Assembly (NCBI RefSeq): GCF_000426365.1
Contig: NZ_AUFF01000008.1
Location: 1 to 64,000, forward strand
Source of the DNA: Arenimonas composti TR7-09 = DSM 18010
GTDB taxonomy: Bacteria; Pseudomonadota; Gammaproteobacteria; Xanthomonadales; Xanthomonadaceae
Direction: 5' to 3'
Length of the DNA stretch: 64,000 bases
Part shown: positions 8,394 through 18,433 of the stretch, one piece after another
How positions within the stretch are numbered: the first letter of the stretch is position 1
Layout of the letters: every line of letters starts with the position of its first letter
Program-made: the position numbers and the translations under genes
The notes under the pieces: generated by a model
What the model was told of the DNA's origin: nothing
Seen by the model: the letters and a program-made list of their open reading frames with translations, nothing else
Database searches by the model: none

Positions 8394-10391
8394 ATGGATT
8401 CCGCCAGCTTCGAAGCCACGGTCGCCTGGATCGGCCAGCACCCGCTCCTGGCAGGGCTGGTGATCTTCCTGATCGCGTTCTGCGATGCCCTGGTGATCGT
8501 CGGCGTCGCCGTGCCGGCGGTGCCGCTGCTGTTCGCCGTCGGCACCCTGGTCGGCCTCGGCCACGTGGACGGCACCTATGCGCTCGTCTGCGCCACCCTC
8601 GGCTGTTTCATCGGCGACGGCCTCAGCTACTGGGTCGGCCTGCGCTACGGCTCGCAGCTGCGCCAGCGCTGGCCCTTCAGCAGGCATCCGGAATGGCTGG
8701 AGCGCGGCGAGCTCACCTTCCGCCGCCACGGCATGAAGAGCATCGTGATGGCGCGCTACATCGGCGCGATCCGGCCCTTCGTTCCGGCGATCGCCGGGAT
8801 GCTGCGGATGCCGCTGCGGCAGTACGTGCCGGCGAGCGTGTTCGCGGCGCTGGTCTGGTCGGCGACCTTCCTCGCGCCGGGCTGGGTGTTCGGCACCTCG
8901 CTCGACCTGGTCGCCGCCGTCGCCGGCCGGCTGGCGGTCGTGCTGGCGGTGGTGCTGGCGATGGTCGCGGCGATCTGGGCGGTGGTGTTCTACGCCTGGC
9001 GCTGGCTCGGCGACCACACCGAGGAACTGCTGGAGAAGGCGTTGGCCTGGTCGCACCGGCACCCGGTACTCGGCCGCTATTCGGAAGCGCTGATCGACCC
9101 GAACCGGCCGGAATCGGCGTCGCTGGTACTGCTCGGCGTGGTCCTGCTCGCGGCCGCCTGGGGCGTGTTCACGATCCTGATCTCGGTCGGGGCCGGCGCC
9201 GCACCGTCGGCGATGGACCTGAGCGTGCACCAGCTGATGTTCTCGCTGCGCAATCCGCTCGCCGATGTGCCGATGGGCTTCCTGGCCTCGCTCGGCGACG
9301 CGATCGTGCTGGCGCCGGCGGTGCTCTGCGTGTTCGCGTGGCTGCTGTGGCGGCGTCGCCACATCGCCGCCTGGCACTGGCTGGCGGCGCCGGCCTTCGC
9401 GCTGGTGCTGACGTGGTTCATGGGCTACCTGCTCGACATGCCGAAGCCGCCGGCGTCGACCGCGGTGTCCGGCTTCAGCTTCCCGTCGGCGACGGTGACG
9501 CTGGCGACCGTCGTCTACGGCTTCTTCGCGGTGCTGATCGCGCGCGAGCTGCCCGGCCGCAAGCGCGCCTGGCCCTACGTGCTGGCGGCGCTGCTGGTCG
9601 GCCTGCTCGGCTTCGCCCGCCTCTATCTCGGCGCGCACTGGCTCAGCGACGTGCTCGCCGGGATCCTGCTCGGCGTCGTCTGGATCACCGCGCTCGGCAT
9701 CGCCTACCGCCGGCGCGTGGTGCGCTCGTTCTGGGTGCGCCCGACCGCGACGATCTTCTTCGTGCTGGTCGCGGCGATGGCCGCCTGGCACGGCAGCCGC
9801 AATGCGGAAGCGCTGCTCGCCCGCTTCGAGCCACCGCTGGTGCCGGTCGCGGTCGCCGAACAGGCCTGGTGGAACGGCGACTGGCAGACAGCGCTGCCGG
9901 CGCGGCGCAACGACGTGCACGGCCACAACGCCTGGCCGCTGAACGTGCAGCTTGCGGGGCCGCTGGACGCGCTGCGCGCACGGCTGCTGCTCGCCGGTTG
10001 GGAAAGTTACGAGACCGGCGGCTGGCCGGGCCTGCTGCAGACGCTGGACAAGGACATCGAGGCGGGCGACCTGCCGGTGCTCGGCGCCGCGCACCAGGGG
10101 CGGGCGGAGGCGCTGGTGATGGTCCGCCGCGGCGAGGATCCGGGAACCCTGACGGTGCTCCGGCTCTGGGCCAGCCCGGTCCGGCTGCAGCCGGAATCGC
10201 TGCCGGTATGGGTCGGCAGCGTGCAGCAGTTGCGCTTCACCCGCCGGCTCGACTTCTTCAGCTTCTGGCAGGCACGTACCGACGATCCGGCCCTGCTGCA
10301 GGCGCTGGCGCGCGACATCGGCGACCTCGACGCGCAACTCGAACGCCGCGCCGACGACGGCGAACCGACGCTGCGCCTGCGCGCGCGCTGA
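8394..10391 (+). CDS. DedA-PAP2-LssY-type membrane protein with a degenerate phosphatase site
   Basis: A 665-residue multi-pass protein. The N-terminal third is a DedA/VTT domain (about 10-200, with FIGDGLSYWVGLRYG and RYIGAIRPFVPAIAGM). A PAP2-like domain follows (about 240-440), then a soluble LssY-type C-terminal domain. DedA domains move lipid carriers and PAP2 domains hydrolyse polyprenyl or phosphatidate phosphates. The PAP2 signature is damaged: motif 2 reads FPSAT near residue 367, where the catalytic PSGH histidine is expected, and motif 1 lacks the KxxxxxxRP arginine. Motif 3 keeps His and Asp (YLGAHWLSD). It may be non-hydrolytic. The start follows a TATAAT by nine bases without a ribosome binding site. 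Confidence 0.85.
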   Translation: MDSASFEATVAWIGQHPLLAGLVIFLIAFCDALVIVGVAVPAVPLLFAVGTLVGLGHVDGTYALVCATLGCFIGDGLSYWVGLRYGSQLRQRWPFSRHPEWLERGELTFRRHGMKSIVMARYIGAIRPFVPAIAGMLRMPLRQYVPASVFAALVWSATFLAPGWVFGTSLDLVAAVAGRLAVVLAVVLAMVAAIWAVVFYAWRWLGDHTEELLEKALAWSHRHPVLGRYSEALIDPNRPESASLVLLGVVLLAAAWGVFTILISVGAGAAPSAMDLSVHQLMFSLRNPLADVPMGFLASLGDAIVLAPAVLCVFAWLLWRRRHIAAWHWLAAPAFALVLTWFMGYLLDMPKPPASTAVSGFSFPSATVTLATVVYGFFAVLIARELPGRKRAWPYVLAALLVGLLGFARLYLGAHWLSDVLAGILLGVVWITALGIAYRRRVVRSFWVRPTATIFFVLVAAMAAWHGSRNAEALLARFEPPLVPVAVAEQAWWNGDWQTALPARRNDVHGHNAWPLNVQLAGPLDALRARLLLAGWESYETGGWPGLLQTLDKDIEAGDLPVLGAAHQGRAEALVMVRRGEDPGTLTVLRLWASPVRLQPESLPVWVGSVQQLRFTRRLDFFSFWQARTDDPALLQALARDIGDLDAQLERRADDGEPTLRLRAR

Positions 10392-10413
10392 GCGAAGCGG
10401 CGTTCCCGGGGCC

Positions 10414-11004
10414 TTATTCGGCCTGGAAATCCGGCAGGCGCTCGACCAGGGCCTGCAGCCGCGCGTGCGGATCGTCGAGCTCGAGCAGCGCCTGCCGCTC
10501 GTCGTTCTCCAGCGGCAGCCATTCGGCCAGGCGCCAGCCGATCCAGGCCGCGTCGGCGAGTTCGCGCTTGCCGACGCCGGAATGCTCTTCGCCGGCCTTG
10601 TCGAGGATGCGCGCGAGCAGCACCGCGAGCAGCGCGTGTTCGGCATGCGGCGGCTGCGGCGGCGTCTCCGGCAGCCATTCGACGTCCGCGACGACCAGGC
10701 CGTCGTCCTGCGCGCCGCAGGCGGCGACGCGGAAACGGCGGCGGCCTTCGACGGTGATCGCCAGCAGGCCGTCGTCGGTCTGCGCGAAATCGACGATCAC
10801 CGCCTCGGTGCCGACCCCGGCGGGCACGGCCGGTTCGCCGACCTCCTCGCCCGCGGCGATCAGGCAGATGCCGAAACCCTCGCCGCTGCGGCTGCAGCGG
10901 GCGACGAGGTCGAGATAGCGCTGTTCGAAGACCCGCAGCGACACCCGGCCGCCGGGGAAAAGCACGGCCCCCAGCGGAAACAGCGGCAGCGCGACCGTCG
11001 CCAT
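10414..11004 (-). CDS. LON-substrate-binding-domain protein
   Basis: A 196-residue protein consisting only of the N-terminal LON domain (PF02190 type), without the AAA+ ATPase or protease parts. The opening VALPLFPLGAVLFPGGRVSLRVFEQRY and GEGFGICLI are typical. Such stand-alone proteins are common next to mpl or in central loci of Gammaproteobacteria and have no settled function; a role in presenting or binding substrates is inference. Start at 11004 is one base after the mpl stop, so it is translationally coupled to mpl. It converges with the DedA-PAP2 gene. Confidence 0.88.
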   Translation of the reverse strand: MATVALPLFPLGAVLFPGGRVSLRVFEQRYLDLVARCSRSGEGFGICLIAAGEEVGEPAVPAGVGTEAVIVDFAQTDDGLLAITVEGRRRFRVAACGAQDDGLVVADVEWLPETPPQPPHAEHALLAVLLARILDKAGEEHSGVGKRELADAAWIGWRLAEWLPLENDERQALLELDDPHARLQALVERLPDFQAE

Positions 11005-11005
11005 G

Positions 11006-12364
<1,359 letters not shown>

Positions 12365-12388
12365 TCGGCGCGGCCTCGCGCCCGCGGC

Positions 12389-12967
12389 TCAGCCGACTTC
12401 GGGCGTGGGCGCGAGCACTTCGATGATGCGGGCGAACACGTCGTCGAGCGAACCGACGCCGTTCACGACGGCGAGCCGGCCGCTGTTGCGGTAGAACTCG
12501 ATCACCGGCGCGGTGGCCTCGTGATAGACCTTCTGCCGGTTGCGCACGGTCTCCGGCGTGTCGTCGGCGCGGCCCTCGGCCAGCGCGCGGCCGGCGAGGC
12601 GCTCGATCAGCAGCTCGGTGTCGACGTCCAGCTGCACGGCGATGTCGGCCGGCTGGCCGATGCGATCGAGCAGCGCGTCCAGCGCATTGGCCTGGACGAG
12701 GTTGCGCGGATAGCCGTCGAGGATGAAGCCATTGCCGGTGTCGTCGCGGCCCAGGCGCTCCTCGAGCATGCCGAGCACGATCTCGTCGGAAACCAGCTGG
12801 CCGGCATCCATGACCGCCTTCGCCTGCAGGCCGAGCGGGGTACCGGCGGCGACCGCGGCGCGCAGCAGGTCGCCGGTGGAGATATGCGGCACCTGCAGGT
12901 GTTCCTTCAGGCGCGCGGCCTGAGTTCCCTTGCCCGAGCCGGGCGCGCCGAGGAGTACCAGTCGCAT
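12389..12967 (-). CDS. adk: Adenylate kinase (short form)
   Basis: Interconverts ATP + AMP and 2 ADP. The 192 residues carry the P-loop GAPGSGKGT at 7-15, the AMP site STGDLLRAAVAAGTPLG, and DGYPRN. The LID is short and has no zinc cysteines, as in other Xanthomonadales. ATG at 12967 gives the canonical start MRLVLLGAPGSGKGTQ; the frame extends to 13012 without family similarity. TATAGA on the minus strand at 12980-12985 would place transcription only a few bases before this ATG. It is divergent from the PPi-dependent phosphofructokinase gene. Confidence 0.96.
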   Translation of the reverse strand: MRLVLLGAPGSGKGTQAARLKEHLQVPHISTGDLLRAAVAAGTPLGLQAKAVMDAGQLVSDEIVLGMLEERLGRDDTGNGFILDGYPRNLVQANALDALLDRIGQPADIAVQLDVDTELLIERLAGRALAEGRADDTPETVRNRQKVYHEATAPVIEFYRNSGRLAVVNGVGSLDDVFARIIEVLAPTPEVG

Positions 12968-13130
12968 CGCTTTCAGACCTCTATAAACAAGGACGCACGG
13001 CGCCGTCTTCACCCCGTTTGGCTATAGTGGGGCCGCCGACAGGCCGTGCGGACTCAGGAACGCTACTGGCCGCGCCGCGACAAGTCAAACCAGAAGCCGG
13101 CGGACGCCGGCGGCCAGAACCGGGATATTC

Positions 13131-14384
13131 ATGGGCAAGGGAACGCTCCTCTACGCACAGTCCGGCGGCGTCACCGCCGTCATCAACGCCACCGCCAGCG
13201 CGGTGATCCAGGCCGCGCGGGCGAAGAAGGTGAAAGTGCTCGCCGCCCGCAACGGCATCCTCGGCGCCCTGCGCGAGGACCTCGTCGATACCTCGAAGGA
13301 AACCGCCGCCGCGATCCGCGCACTCGCGCATACGCCGGGCGGCGCCTTCGGCTCCTGCCGCTACAAGCTCAAGTCGCCCGAGCAGGACGCGGCGAAGTAC
13401 CGGCGCCTGCTCGAGGTACTGAAGGCGCATGACGTGCGCTGGTTCCTCTACAACGGCGGCAATGATTCGGCGGACACGTCGCTGAAGCTGTCGCGCATGG
13501 CGGCCGAGTCCGGCTACGACCTGACCTGCATCGGCGTACCGAAAACGGTCGACAACGACCTCGTGGTCACCGACACCTGCCCGGGCTTCGGCTCGGCCGC
13601 GAAATACACCGCGGTCTCGGTCGCCGAAGCGGCGCTCGACGTCGCCGCGATGGCCGACACCTCGACGAAGGTCTTCGTCTACGAGGTGATGGGCCGCCAC
13701 GCCGGCTGGCTCGCGGCCGCTGCCGGTCTCGCCGGCCAGGGGCGCGACGAGGCGCCGCAGGTGATCCTGTTCCCGGAGGTGGCGTACGACGAGGCGAAGT
13801 TCCTCGCCCGCGTCGCCGAGGTCGTGAAGCGGGTCGGCTGGTGCGTGGTCGTCGTGTCCGAAGGCCTGCGCCACGCCGACGGCCGCTTCGTCGCCGATGC
13901 CGGCGGCGGCACGGACGCGTTCGGGCATTCGCAGCTCGGCGGCGTCGGCCCGGCGATCGCCGCCACGGTGAAGGACAGGCTGGGCCTGAAGGTGCACTGG
14001 ACCGTGCCCGACTACCTGCAGCGCTCGGCCCGCCACCTCGCCTCGAAGACCGACCTCGCCCAGGCGCAGGCGGTCGGCGCGAAGGCGGTGGAGTACGCGC
14101 TGAAGGGCATGAACGGGGTGATGCCGGTGATCGTACGGACCTCCGATTCGCCCTACCGCTGGAAGATCGAGCCGGCACCGCTGGAAAAGATCGCCAACGC
14201 CGAGAAGAAGATGCCGAAGTCGTTCATCGACCGCAGCGGTTACGGCATCACCGGGGCCTGCCGGCGCTACCTGCAGCCGCTGGTGCGTGGGGAGGCGCCG
14301 CCGCCGTTCCGTCCGGATGGCCTGCCGGCCTACGTTCGTCTGCGACTGGTGCCGGTGGCGCGCAAGCTCGCGCCCTTCGGCTGA
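13131..14384 (+). CDS. pfp: Pyrophosphate-dependent 6-phosphofructokinase
   Basis: Reversibly phosphorylates fructose 6-phosphate with PPi instead of ATP. The 417 residues carry GGND at 109-112, whose second Asp replaces the glycine of ATP-PFKs and blocks ATP. They also carry the catalytic PKTVDND at 137-143, in which the Lys is the PPi-type residue, and the substrate motif MGRHAGW at 187-193. These are the established determinants of PPi specificity. Together with the H+-PPase and soluble PPase downstream, it suggests PPi-based energy economy. A TATAGT at 13023-13028 could be a -10 element, but its -35 is poor. Confidence 0.94.
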   Translation: MGKGTLLYAQSGGVTAVINATASAVIQAARAKKVKVLAARNGILGALREDLVDTSKETAAAIRALAHTPGGAFGSCRYKLKSPEQDAAKYRRLLEVLKAHDVRWFLYNGGNDSADTSLKLSRMAAESGYDLTCIGVPKTVDNDLVVTDTCPGFGSAAKYTAVSVAEAALDVAAMADTSTKVFVYEVMGRHAGWLAAAAGLAGQGRDEAPQVILFPEVAYDEAKFLARVAEVVKRVGWCVVVVSEGLRHADGRFVADAGGGTDAFGHSQLGGVGPAIAATVKDRLGLKVHWTVPDYLQRSARHLASKTDLAQAQAVGAKAVEYALKGMNGVMPVIVRTSDSPYRWKIEPAPLEKIANAEKKMPKSFIDRSGYGITGACRRYLQPLVRGEAPPPFRPDGLPAYVRLRLVPVARKLAPFG

Positions 14385-14493
14385 CCGGTCCGCGTGCTGT
14401 ACCGGCCGGATGACAGGATGACCTCCTGCCCATCCGGCCGCGGTGATCGCGCGGGCAAGCTTCGCCCCTTTCGCGTGATCACGGAGATCCCCC

Positions 14494-15588
14494 TTGAATC
14501 CGATCCGAATCCTGTCCGCGCTCGCGATCGCGAGCGTCGTGTGCATCACCGGCCCGGCCTTCGCCCAGGCCGGCACCGGCAGCCTGTACCGCGTCACCAC
14601 CCGCATGGAAATGGTCGGCATGCCGTTCCAGATGCCGCCACAGACCAGCGAAATCTGCGGCCCGAAGGAGCCGGCCGGCGAGCGCATGATCCCGCAGTCC
14701 GACGACGGCGACTGCGCTGTCACCGACTTCCGCGTCAACGGCAACAAGTCGACGTTCACGATGACCTGCCGCGGCGACAACCCGATGACCGGCACCGGCG
14801 AGTTCGAGTCGCTGGCCGACGGTTACCGCGGCTCGATGCACATGCGCGGCACGGTGGAAGGCGAGCCGATCGACATGCGCACGAGCTTCGAGGGCCGCCG
14901 GATCCGCGACTGCAACTACGCGACCGAAAGCCCGGAGGCGCAGGGCCGCGCGATGCTCGCCCGCGGCTGCGCCGATGCGCTGACCGGCCAGACCGGTTAC
15001 CCGCTGATGCTGCACGGCCAGTTCGTCGGCCCGGAAGCGATGTGCGCCTCCGACAAGCCGAAGTTCTGCGCCCGCGTGACCCCGATCACCGGCGATCTGA
15101 ACGCACTGTCCGAGGCGATGGCGCTCGAGGAGCGGATGCGCGGCCAGGGCGGCATGAGCGGCGGCCTGTGGGAATCGCTGCAGGGCTGCGGCCTGGCCCG
15201 CACGGCGGTGATGACGCAGGCCTGCGCGACCGCCGAACGCACGAAGAACTACGTGTTCGTGTCGGCGCACTGCCCCGACGTGGCGCCGCGGCTGTGCGCG
15301 GGTGCCGATCCGCGCCAGGTACCGGACTTCGTGGTCCGTCACTGCCAGGCCTTGGCCGAGACGACCGCCCGCCAGCACTGCGTCTCGCGCGGCTACACCG
15401 CCGATCGTGCGAATCCGTACCGCCGCTTCTGCGACCTGTTCACCGGCCAGCGCCTGCGCGGCGGTGACGCCGGTGGCGAGACGCCGGCCGACGGCGCGCC
15501 GGCGGCGGACGCCCCGGCGGCGCCGGCGAACGAGCCGCCGGCGCGCCGTTCGCTGCGCGACCGCCTGCGCGACGCGATCGGCGGCTGA
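14494..15588 (+). CDS. DUF3617-type secreted protein
   Basis: A 364-residue exported protein. The signal peptide spans residues 1-25 (cleavage after AFA). Residues about 28-150 match the DUF3617 pattern (LYRVTTRMEMVGMPFQMPPQTSEIC, DGDCAVTDFRVNGNKSTFTMTC). The remainder has eight or more cysteines, and a proline/alanine-rich linker precedes a basic C-terminus (RRSLRDRLRDAI). The start is TTG at 14494: GGAG is 7 bases upstream and the signal peptide begins here. Its last base is the first base of the next gene. Periplasmic location is supported; function is unknown. Confidence 0.8.
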   Translation: MNPIRILSALAIASVVCITGPAFAQAGTGSLYRVTTRMEMVGMPFQMPPQTSEICGPKEPAGERMIPQSDDGDCAVTDFRVNGNKSTFTMTCRGDNPMTGTGEFESLADGYRGSMHMRGTVEGEPIDMRTSFEGRRIRDCNYATESPEAQGRAMLARGCADALTGQTGYPLMLHGQFVGPEAMCASDKPKFCARVTPITGDLNALSEAMALEERMRGQGGMSGGLWESLQGCGLARTAVMTQACATAERTKNYVFVSAHCPDVAPRLCAGADPRQVPDFVVRHCQALAETTARQHCVSRGYTADRANPYRRFCDLFTGQRLRGGDAGGETPADGAPAADAPAAPANEPPARRSLRDRLRDAIGG

Positions 15589-16448
15589 TGCCGGCGATGC
15601 CGGCCCCGGACCCTCGCGTCCATGCTGCCCGACGGCGGACCTCCTGGTCCGCCGTCGTGTTTTCGCTGCTGCTGATGCTGGCGCCGATCGCCGGCGCGTT
15701 GCCGCCCCCGGTCGAACCCGTCGACGAATTCCCGCAGGTGGCCGCCGCCTACTGGGTCGAGGTCGACGGCGTGCCGCGCTGGGCCGGCCAGCCCGACCGC
15801 CGGCTGCCGATGGCCAGTCTGACCAAGCTGATGACCGCGCTGCTGATCGCCGAAACCGCCGACCTCGAGGCGGTGGTGACGATCGGCGTCGGCGTCGCGC
15901 GCGAGACCGGCAGCCGTATCGGCCTGCGCGCAGGCGAGCGCGTCCGCGCCCGCGACCTGTTCGAGGCGATGCTGGTGCGCTCGGCCAATGACGCCTGCCG
16001 CGCCCTCGCCGACTGGCACGGCGGCGACCAGGCCACGTTCGTGAAGGCGATGAACCTGCGTGCCTGGCAGCTCGGCCTGAAGAACACCCGCTTCGCCGAC
16101 GCCTGCGGCCACGACTCGCCGCAGCAGTACAGCAGCGTGCGCGACCTCGCCGTGCTGGCGCGCGCGGCGCTGGCCCGCCCGGAGATCGTCGCCGCGGCGG
16201 CGCGGCCCGACTTCCGTTTCAGCACGCTCGACGGCCGGGTATTCACGATGAACACCACGAACGCCCTGCTCGGCCGCTTCGACGGCGCCACCGGCCTGAA
16301 GACCGGCTACACGCCCGGCGCCGGCCGCTGCGTGATCGCCGTCGCGCAGCGTGACGGCCACGAGGTGCTGGCGGTCTTCCTGAACTCGCCGGACCGCTGG
16401 TCGCATACCGCGGCGGTGCTCGAAGTGGCGCTCACGGAAGCGCGATGA
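15588..16448 (+). CDS. D-alanyl-D-alanine carboxypeptidase/endopeptidase family protein
   Basis: A 286-residue exported penicillin-binding-type serine peptidase that trims peptidoglycan in the periplasm. All three active-site motifs are present: SLTK at 77-80, SAN at 132-134 and KTG at 238-240. Residues about 18-37 form the signal or anchor. It lacks the C-terminal anchoring domain of DacA/DacC and is close in size to PBP7 (PbpG) type enzymes. The start overlaps the preceding stop (TGATG) and the stop overlaps the next start (ATGA), implying coupled translation of three envelope genes. Confidence 0.9.
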   Translation: MPAMPAPDPRVHAARRRTSWSAVVFSLLLMLAPIAGALPPPVEPVDEFPQVAAAYWVEVDGVPRWAGQPDRRLPMASLTKLMTALLIAETADLEAVVTIGVGVARETGSRIGLRAGERVRARDLFEAMLVRSANDACRALADWHGGDQATFVKAMNLRAWQLGLKNTRFADACGHDSPQQYSSVRDLAVLARAALARPEIVAAAARPDFRFSTLDGRVFTMNTTNALLGRFDGATGLKTGYTPGAGRCVIAVAQRDGHEVLAVFLNSPDRWSHTAAVLEVALTEAR

Positions 16449-17860
16449 CGCGCAGCGCGCCGGGGCCGCGACGCTGGCCGCCACCGGCCGGTGCGGCGGC
16501 GCTGGTGCTGGCGGTGATCGCCGCGTACACCGGCGCGCTCGCCGGGCCGTTCCAGTTCGACGACTGGTGGTCGATCGTCGACAACCCGTCCGTGCATTCG
16601 CTGTCGGGCTGGTGGCAGGCACTGCCCGGCATCCGCCCGCTGCTGAAGCTGGTGAACACGCTGAACTGGCTGGCGACGCCGCACGCCAGCGGCTTCCGCG
16701 TCGTCGCGATCGTGCTGCACGCGACGAACGCGCTGCTGCTGTGGGCGCTGCTGCGGCGCTGGCTGCCGGTGCTGGCCCCGCGGTCGCCGCGCCCGGCGTT
16801 CGCGGCCTTCGCGGTGGCGCTGCTGTTCGCGCTGCATCCGGCGGCGACCGAAGTCGTGACCTATGCGAGCGGGCGTTCGCTGCTGCTGTCGACGACATGC
16901 ATGCTGGCGATGCTGCTGGCGATGCCGGGTCCGCACACCGCCGCGCACACCGCCCCGAACGCCGGCGCCAAGCCGCGGCGCGGCAGCGGCGTGCTGGCGG
17001 CGGCCTGGTTCGCCGCGGCGCTGGCGGTGCGCGAGACCGCGGTGGTCGCGCCGCTGGCCTGGCTGTTGCTGGCACGCTGCGGCGGCCTCGGCTGGCGGCA
17101 GGCGCTGCGCCCGCTCGCCGCGAGCGCAGGCGTGCTGGCGGTCGCGGCGATCGCGCTGGCGGCGACGCCCGGTTACCACGTGTTCTTCGCGCGCAGCCTC
17201 GAGGCGCGGCCGCCCGGCGAGCAGTTGCTCGGGCAGCTCGAGGCGCATGCGTGGCTGCTTTCGGCACCGCTGCCGGGTCGGGTGCTCGACATCGATCCGG
17301 ACCTGCAGGTGCCGGCGGCGCTGGCGGCGCGGCACCTGCTGCTGCTCGCCGGACTGGCGGGCACCACGGCGATCGCGTGGTGGCAGCGCCGGCAGCGGCC
17401 GTGGATCGGTTTCGCGCTCGCCTGGTACCTGCTGATGCTGGCGCCGGCGAACTCGCTGCTGCCGCGCTTCGACCTCGGCAACGACCGGCATCTGTATCCG
17501 GCGCTGGCCGGGCCGCTGCTGCTGCCGGCGCTGATGCTGGCGGCCTTGCGCCTGCGCGCCGCGGCGGCGCTGCTGGCCATCCTGGCGCTCGCAGCGGGCC
17601 TGCGCACCGGGCAGCGCAATCACGACTACCGCAGCGAGCTGGCGCTGTGGCAGGCGACGATCACGACCTCGCCGGGCAAGGCGCGTGCATGGACCAATCT
17701 CGGCATCGCCCGGCGCGAGGCCGGCGACGACGACGGCGCCGCCGCGGCGTGGCGCTGCGCGCTGGCACTGGATCCGGACTACCGGCAGGCGGCCTGGAAC
17801 CTCGCGACCCTGGCGCCGCGGTCGGCGGCAGTCGACCCGGGCTGTCCGCAGCAACGCTGA
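16445..17860 (+). CDS. Multi-pass membrane protein with TPR tail, TMTC/PMT-like
   Basis: A 471-residue integral membrane protein with about ten hydrophobic segments. The first periplasmic loop FQFDDWWSIVDNPSVHS resembles the acidic first loop of O-mannosyltransferase-fold (GT-C) enzymes. The last 60 residues look like tetratricopeptide repeats (AWTNLGIARREAGDDDGAAAAWRCALALDPDYRQA). This resembles the TMTC group and bacterial proteins annotated as putative O-GlcNAc or mannosyl transferases. The donor and target are unknown. It is coupled to the upstream carboxypeptidase gene by ATGA. Confidence 0.75.
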   Translation: MTRSAPGPRRWPPPAGAAALVLAVIAAYTGALAGPFQFDDWWSIVDNPSVHSLSGWWQALPGIRPLLKLVNTLNWLATPHASGFRVVAIVLHATNALLLWALLRRWLPVLAPRSPRPAFAAFAVALLFALHPAATEVVTYASGRSLLLSTTCMLAMLLAMPGPHTAAHTAPNAGAKPRRGSGVLAAAWFAAALAVRETAVVAPLAWLLLARCGGLGWRQALRPLAASAGVLAVAAIALAATPGYHVFFARSLEARPPGEQLLGQLEAHAWLLSAPLPGRVLDIDPDLQVPAALAARHLLLLAGLAGTTAIAWWQRRQRPWIGFALAWYLLMLAPANSLLPRFDLGNDRHLYPALAGPLLLPALMLAALRLRAAAALLAILALAAGLRTGQRNHDYRSELALWQATITTSPGKARAWTNLGIARREAGDDDGAAAAWRCALALDPDYRQAAWNLATLAPRSAAVDPGCPQQR

Positions 17861-17935
17861 GCCGCGCTGCGTTTTCGTCATCGCGACGCGGGGCGCGCTA
17901 GGCTTCGCGCCAGGCCATTCCACCGGAGCAGTGCC

Positions 17936-18241
17936 ATGTCCCGCCTTCGCCTGGTCGTCTTCGCGCTCACCTGCGCTTTCGCGCTGCCGGCGGCGGCCCA
18001 GCATCGCCCGGCGTCCCTGCCGAACGCGCACGGCGTCGACGCCAACCGCGCTGCCGAGACGATGATCCGCGACGATGCCGCCGCCGACGCCGCCCGCCGC
18101 TCCCGGGTCGAGCGCACGACCGACGAGGCCGAGCCGGCCTTCGTGCCCGACCGCGTCGGCCGCGTGCAGATCGAGGAAGTGCAGATCAGGGAAGACGGCA
18201 GCACCGAGCCGCTGAACGCGGACGACGACGACGGGCGTTGA
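17936..18241 (+). CDS. Small secreted protein of unknown function
   Basis: A 101-residue protein with a Sec signal peptide (residues 1-21, cleavage after AAA). The mature part is highly charged and predicted disordered, with acidic end DDDDGR and the segment DRVGRVQIEEVQIREDGS. A CGGAG precedes the ATG by about eight bases, and a TAGGCT at 17899-17904 could be its -10. No family recognised. Confidence 0.6.
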   Translation: MSRLRLVVFALTCAFALPAAAQHRPASLPNAHGVDANRAAETMIRDDAAADAARRSRVERTTDEAEPAFVPDRVGRVQIEEVQIREDGSTEPLNADDDDGR

Positions 18242-18340
18242 GCCTCCCGGCCGCTCCGGCGGCCGCCTTCACGAAACTCCCCTCGCCGGCGGCAGCCTGG
18301 CCGGAACGTCCCCGCCGGTGCGTGTAGCGCCGCCCGCCCC

Positions 18341-18382
18341 CCGTGGGCATACTCGGCCCACGGGCGGCCCACGGGCCGCCCT
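18341..18382 (+). promoter_or_regulatory. Tandem repeat with alternative hairpins upstream of hppA
   Basis: GGCCCACGGGC occurs twice in direct tandem (18355-18365 and 18366-18376). CCGTGGGC at 18341-18348 is complementary to either copy, and GGGCGGCC at 18362-18369 pairs with GGCCGCCC at 18374-18381. The hairpins are mutually exclusive. They lie 50-90 bases before the hppA ATG and could be an attenuator-like leader or simply a terminator of the preceding gene. Confidence 0.4.
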
Positions 18383-18433
18383 CGCGTGTTCACCGTTGCA
18401 ACAGCGATTCATTCGACTCTGGGGAGGGTTCGC

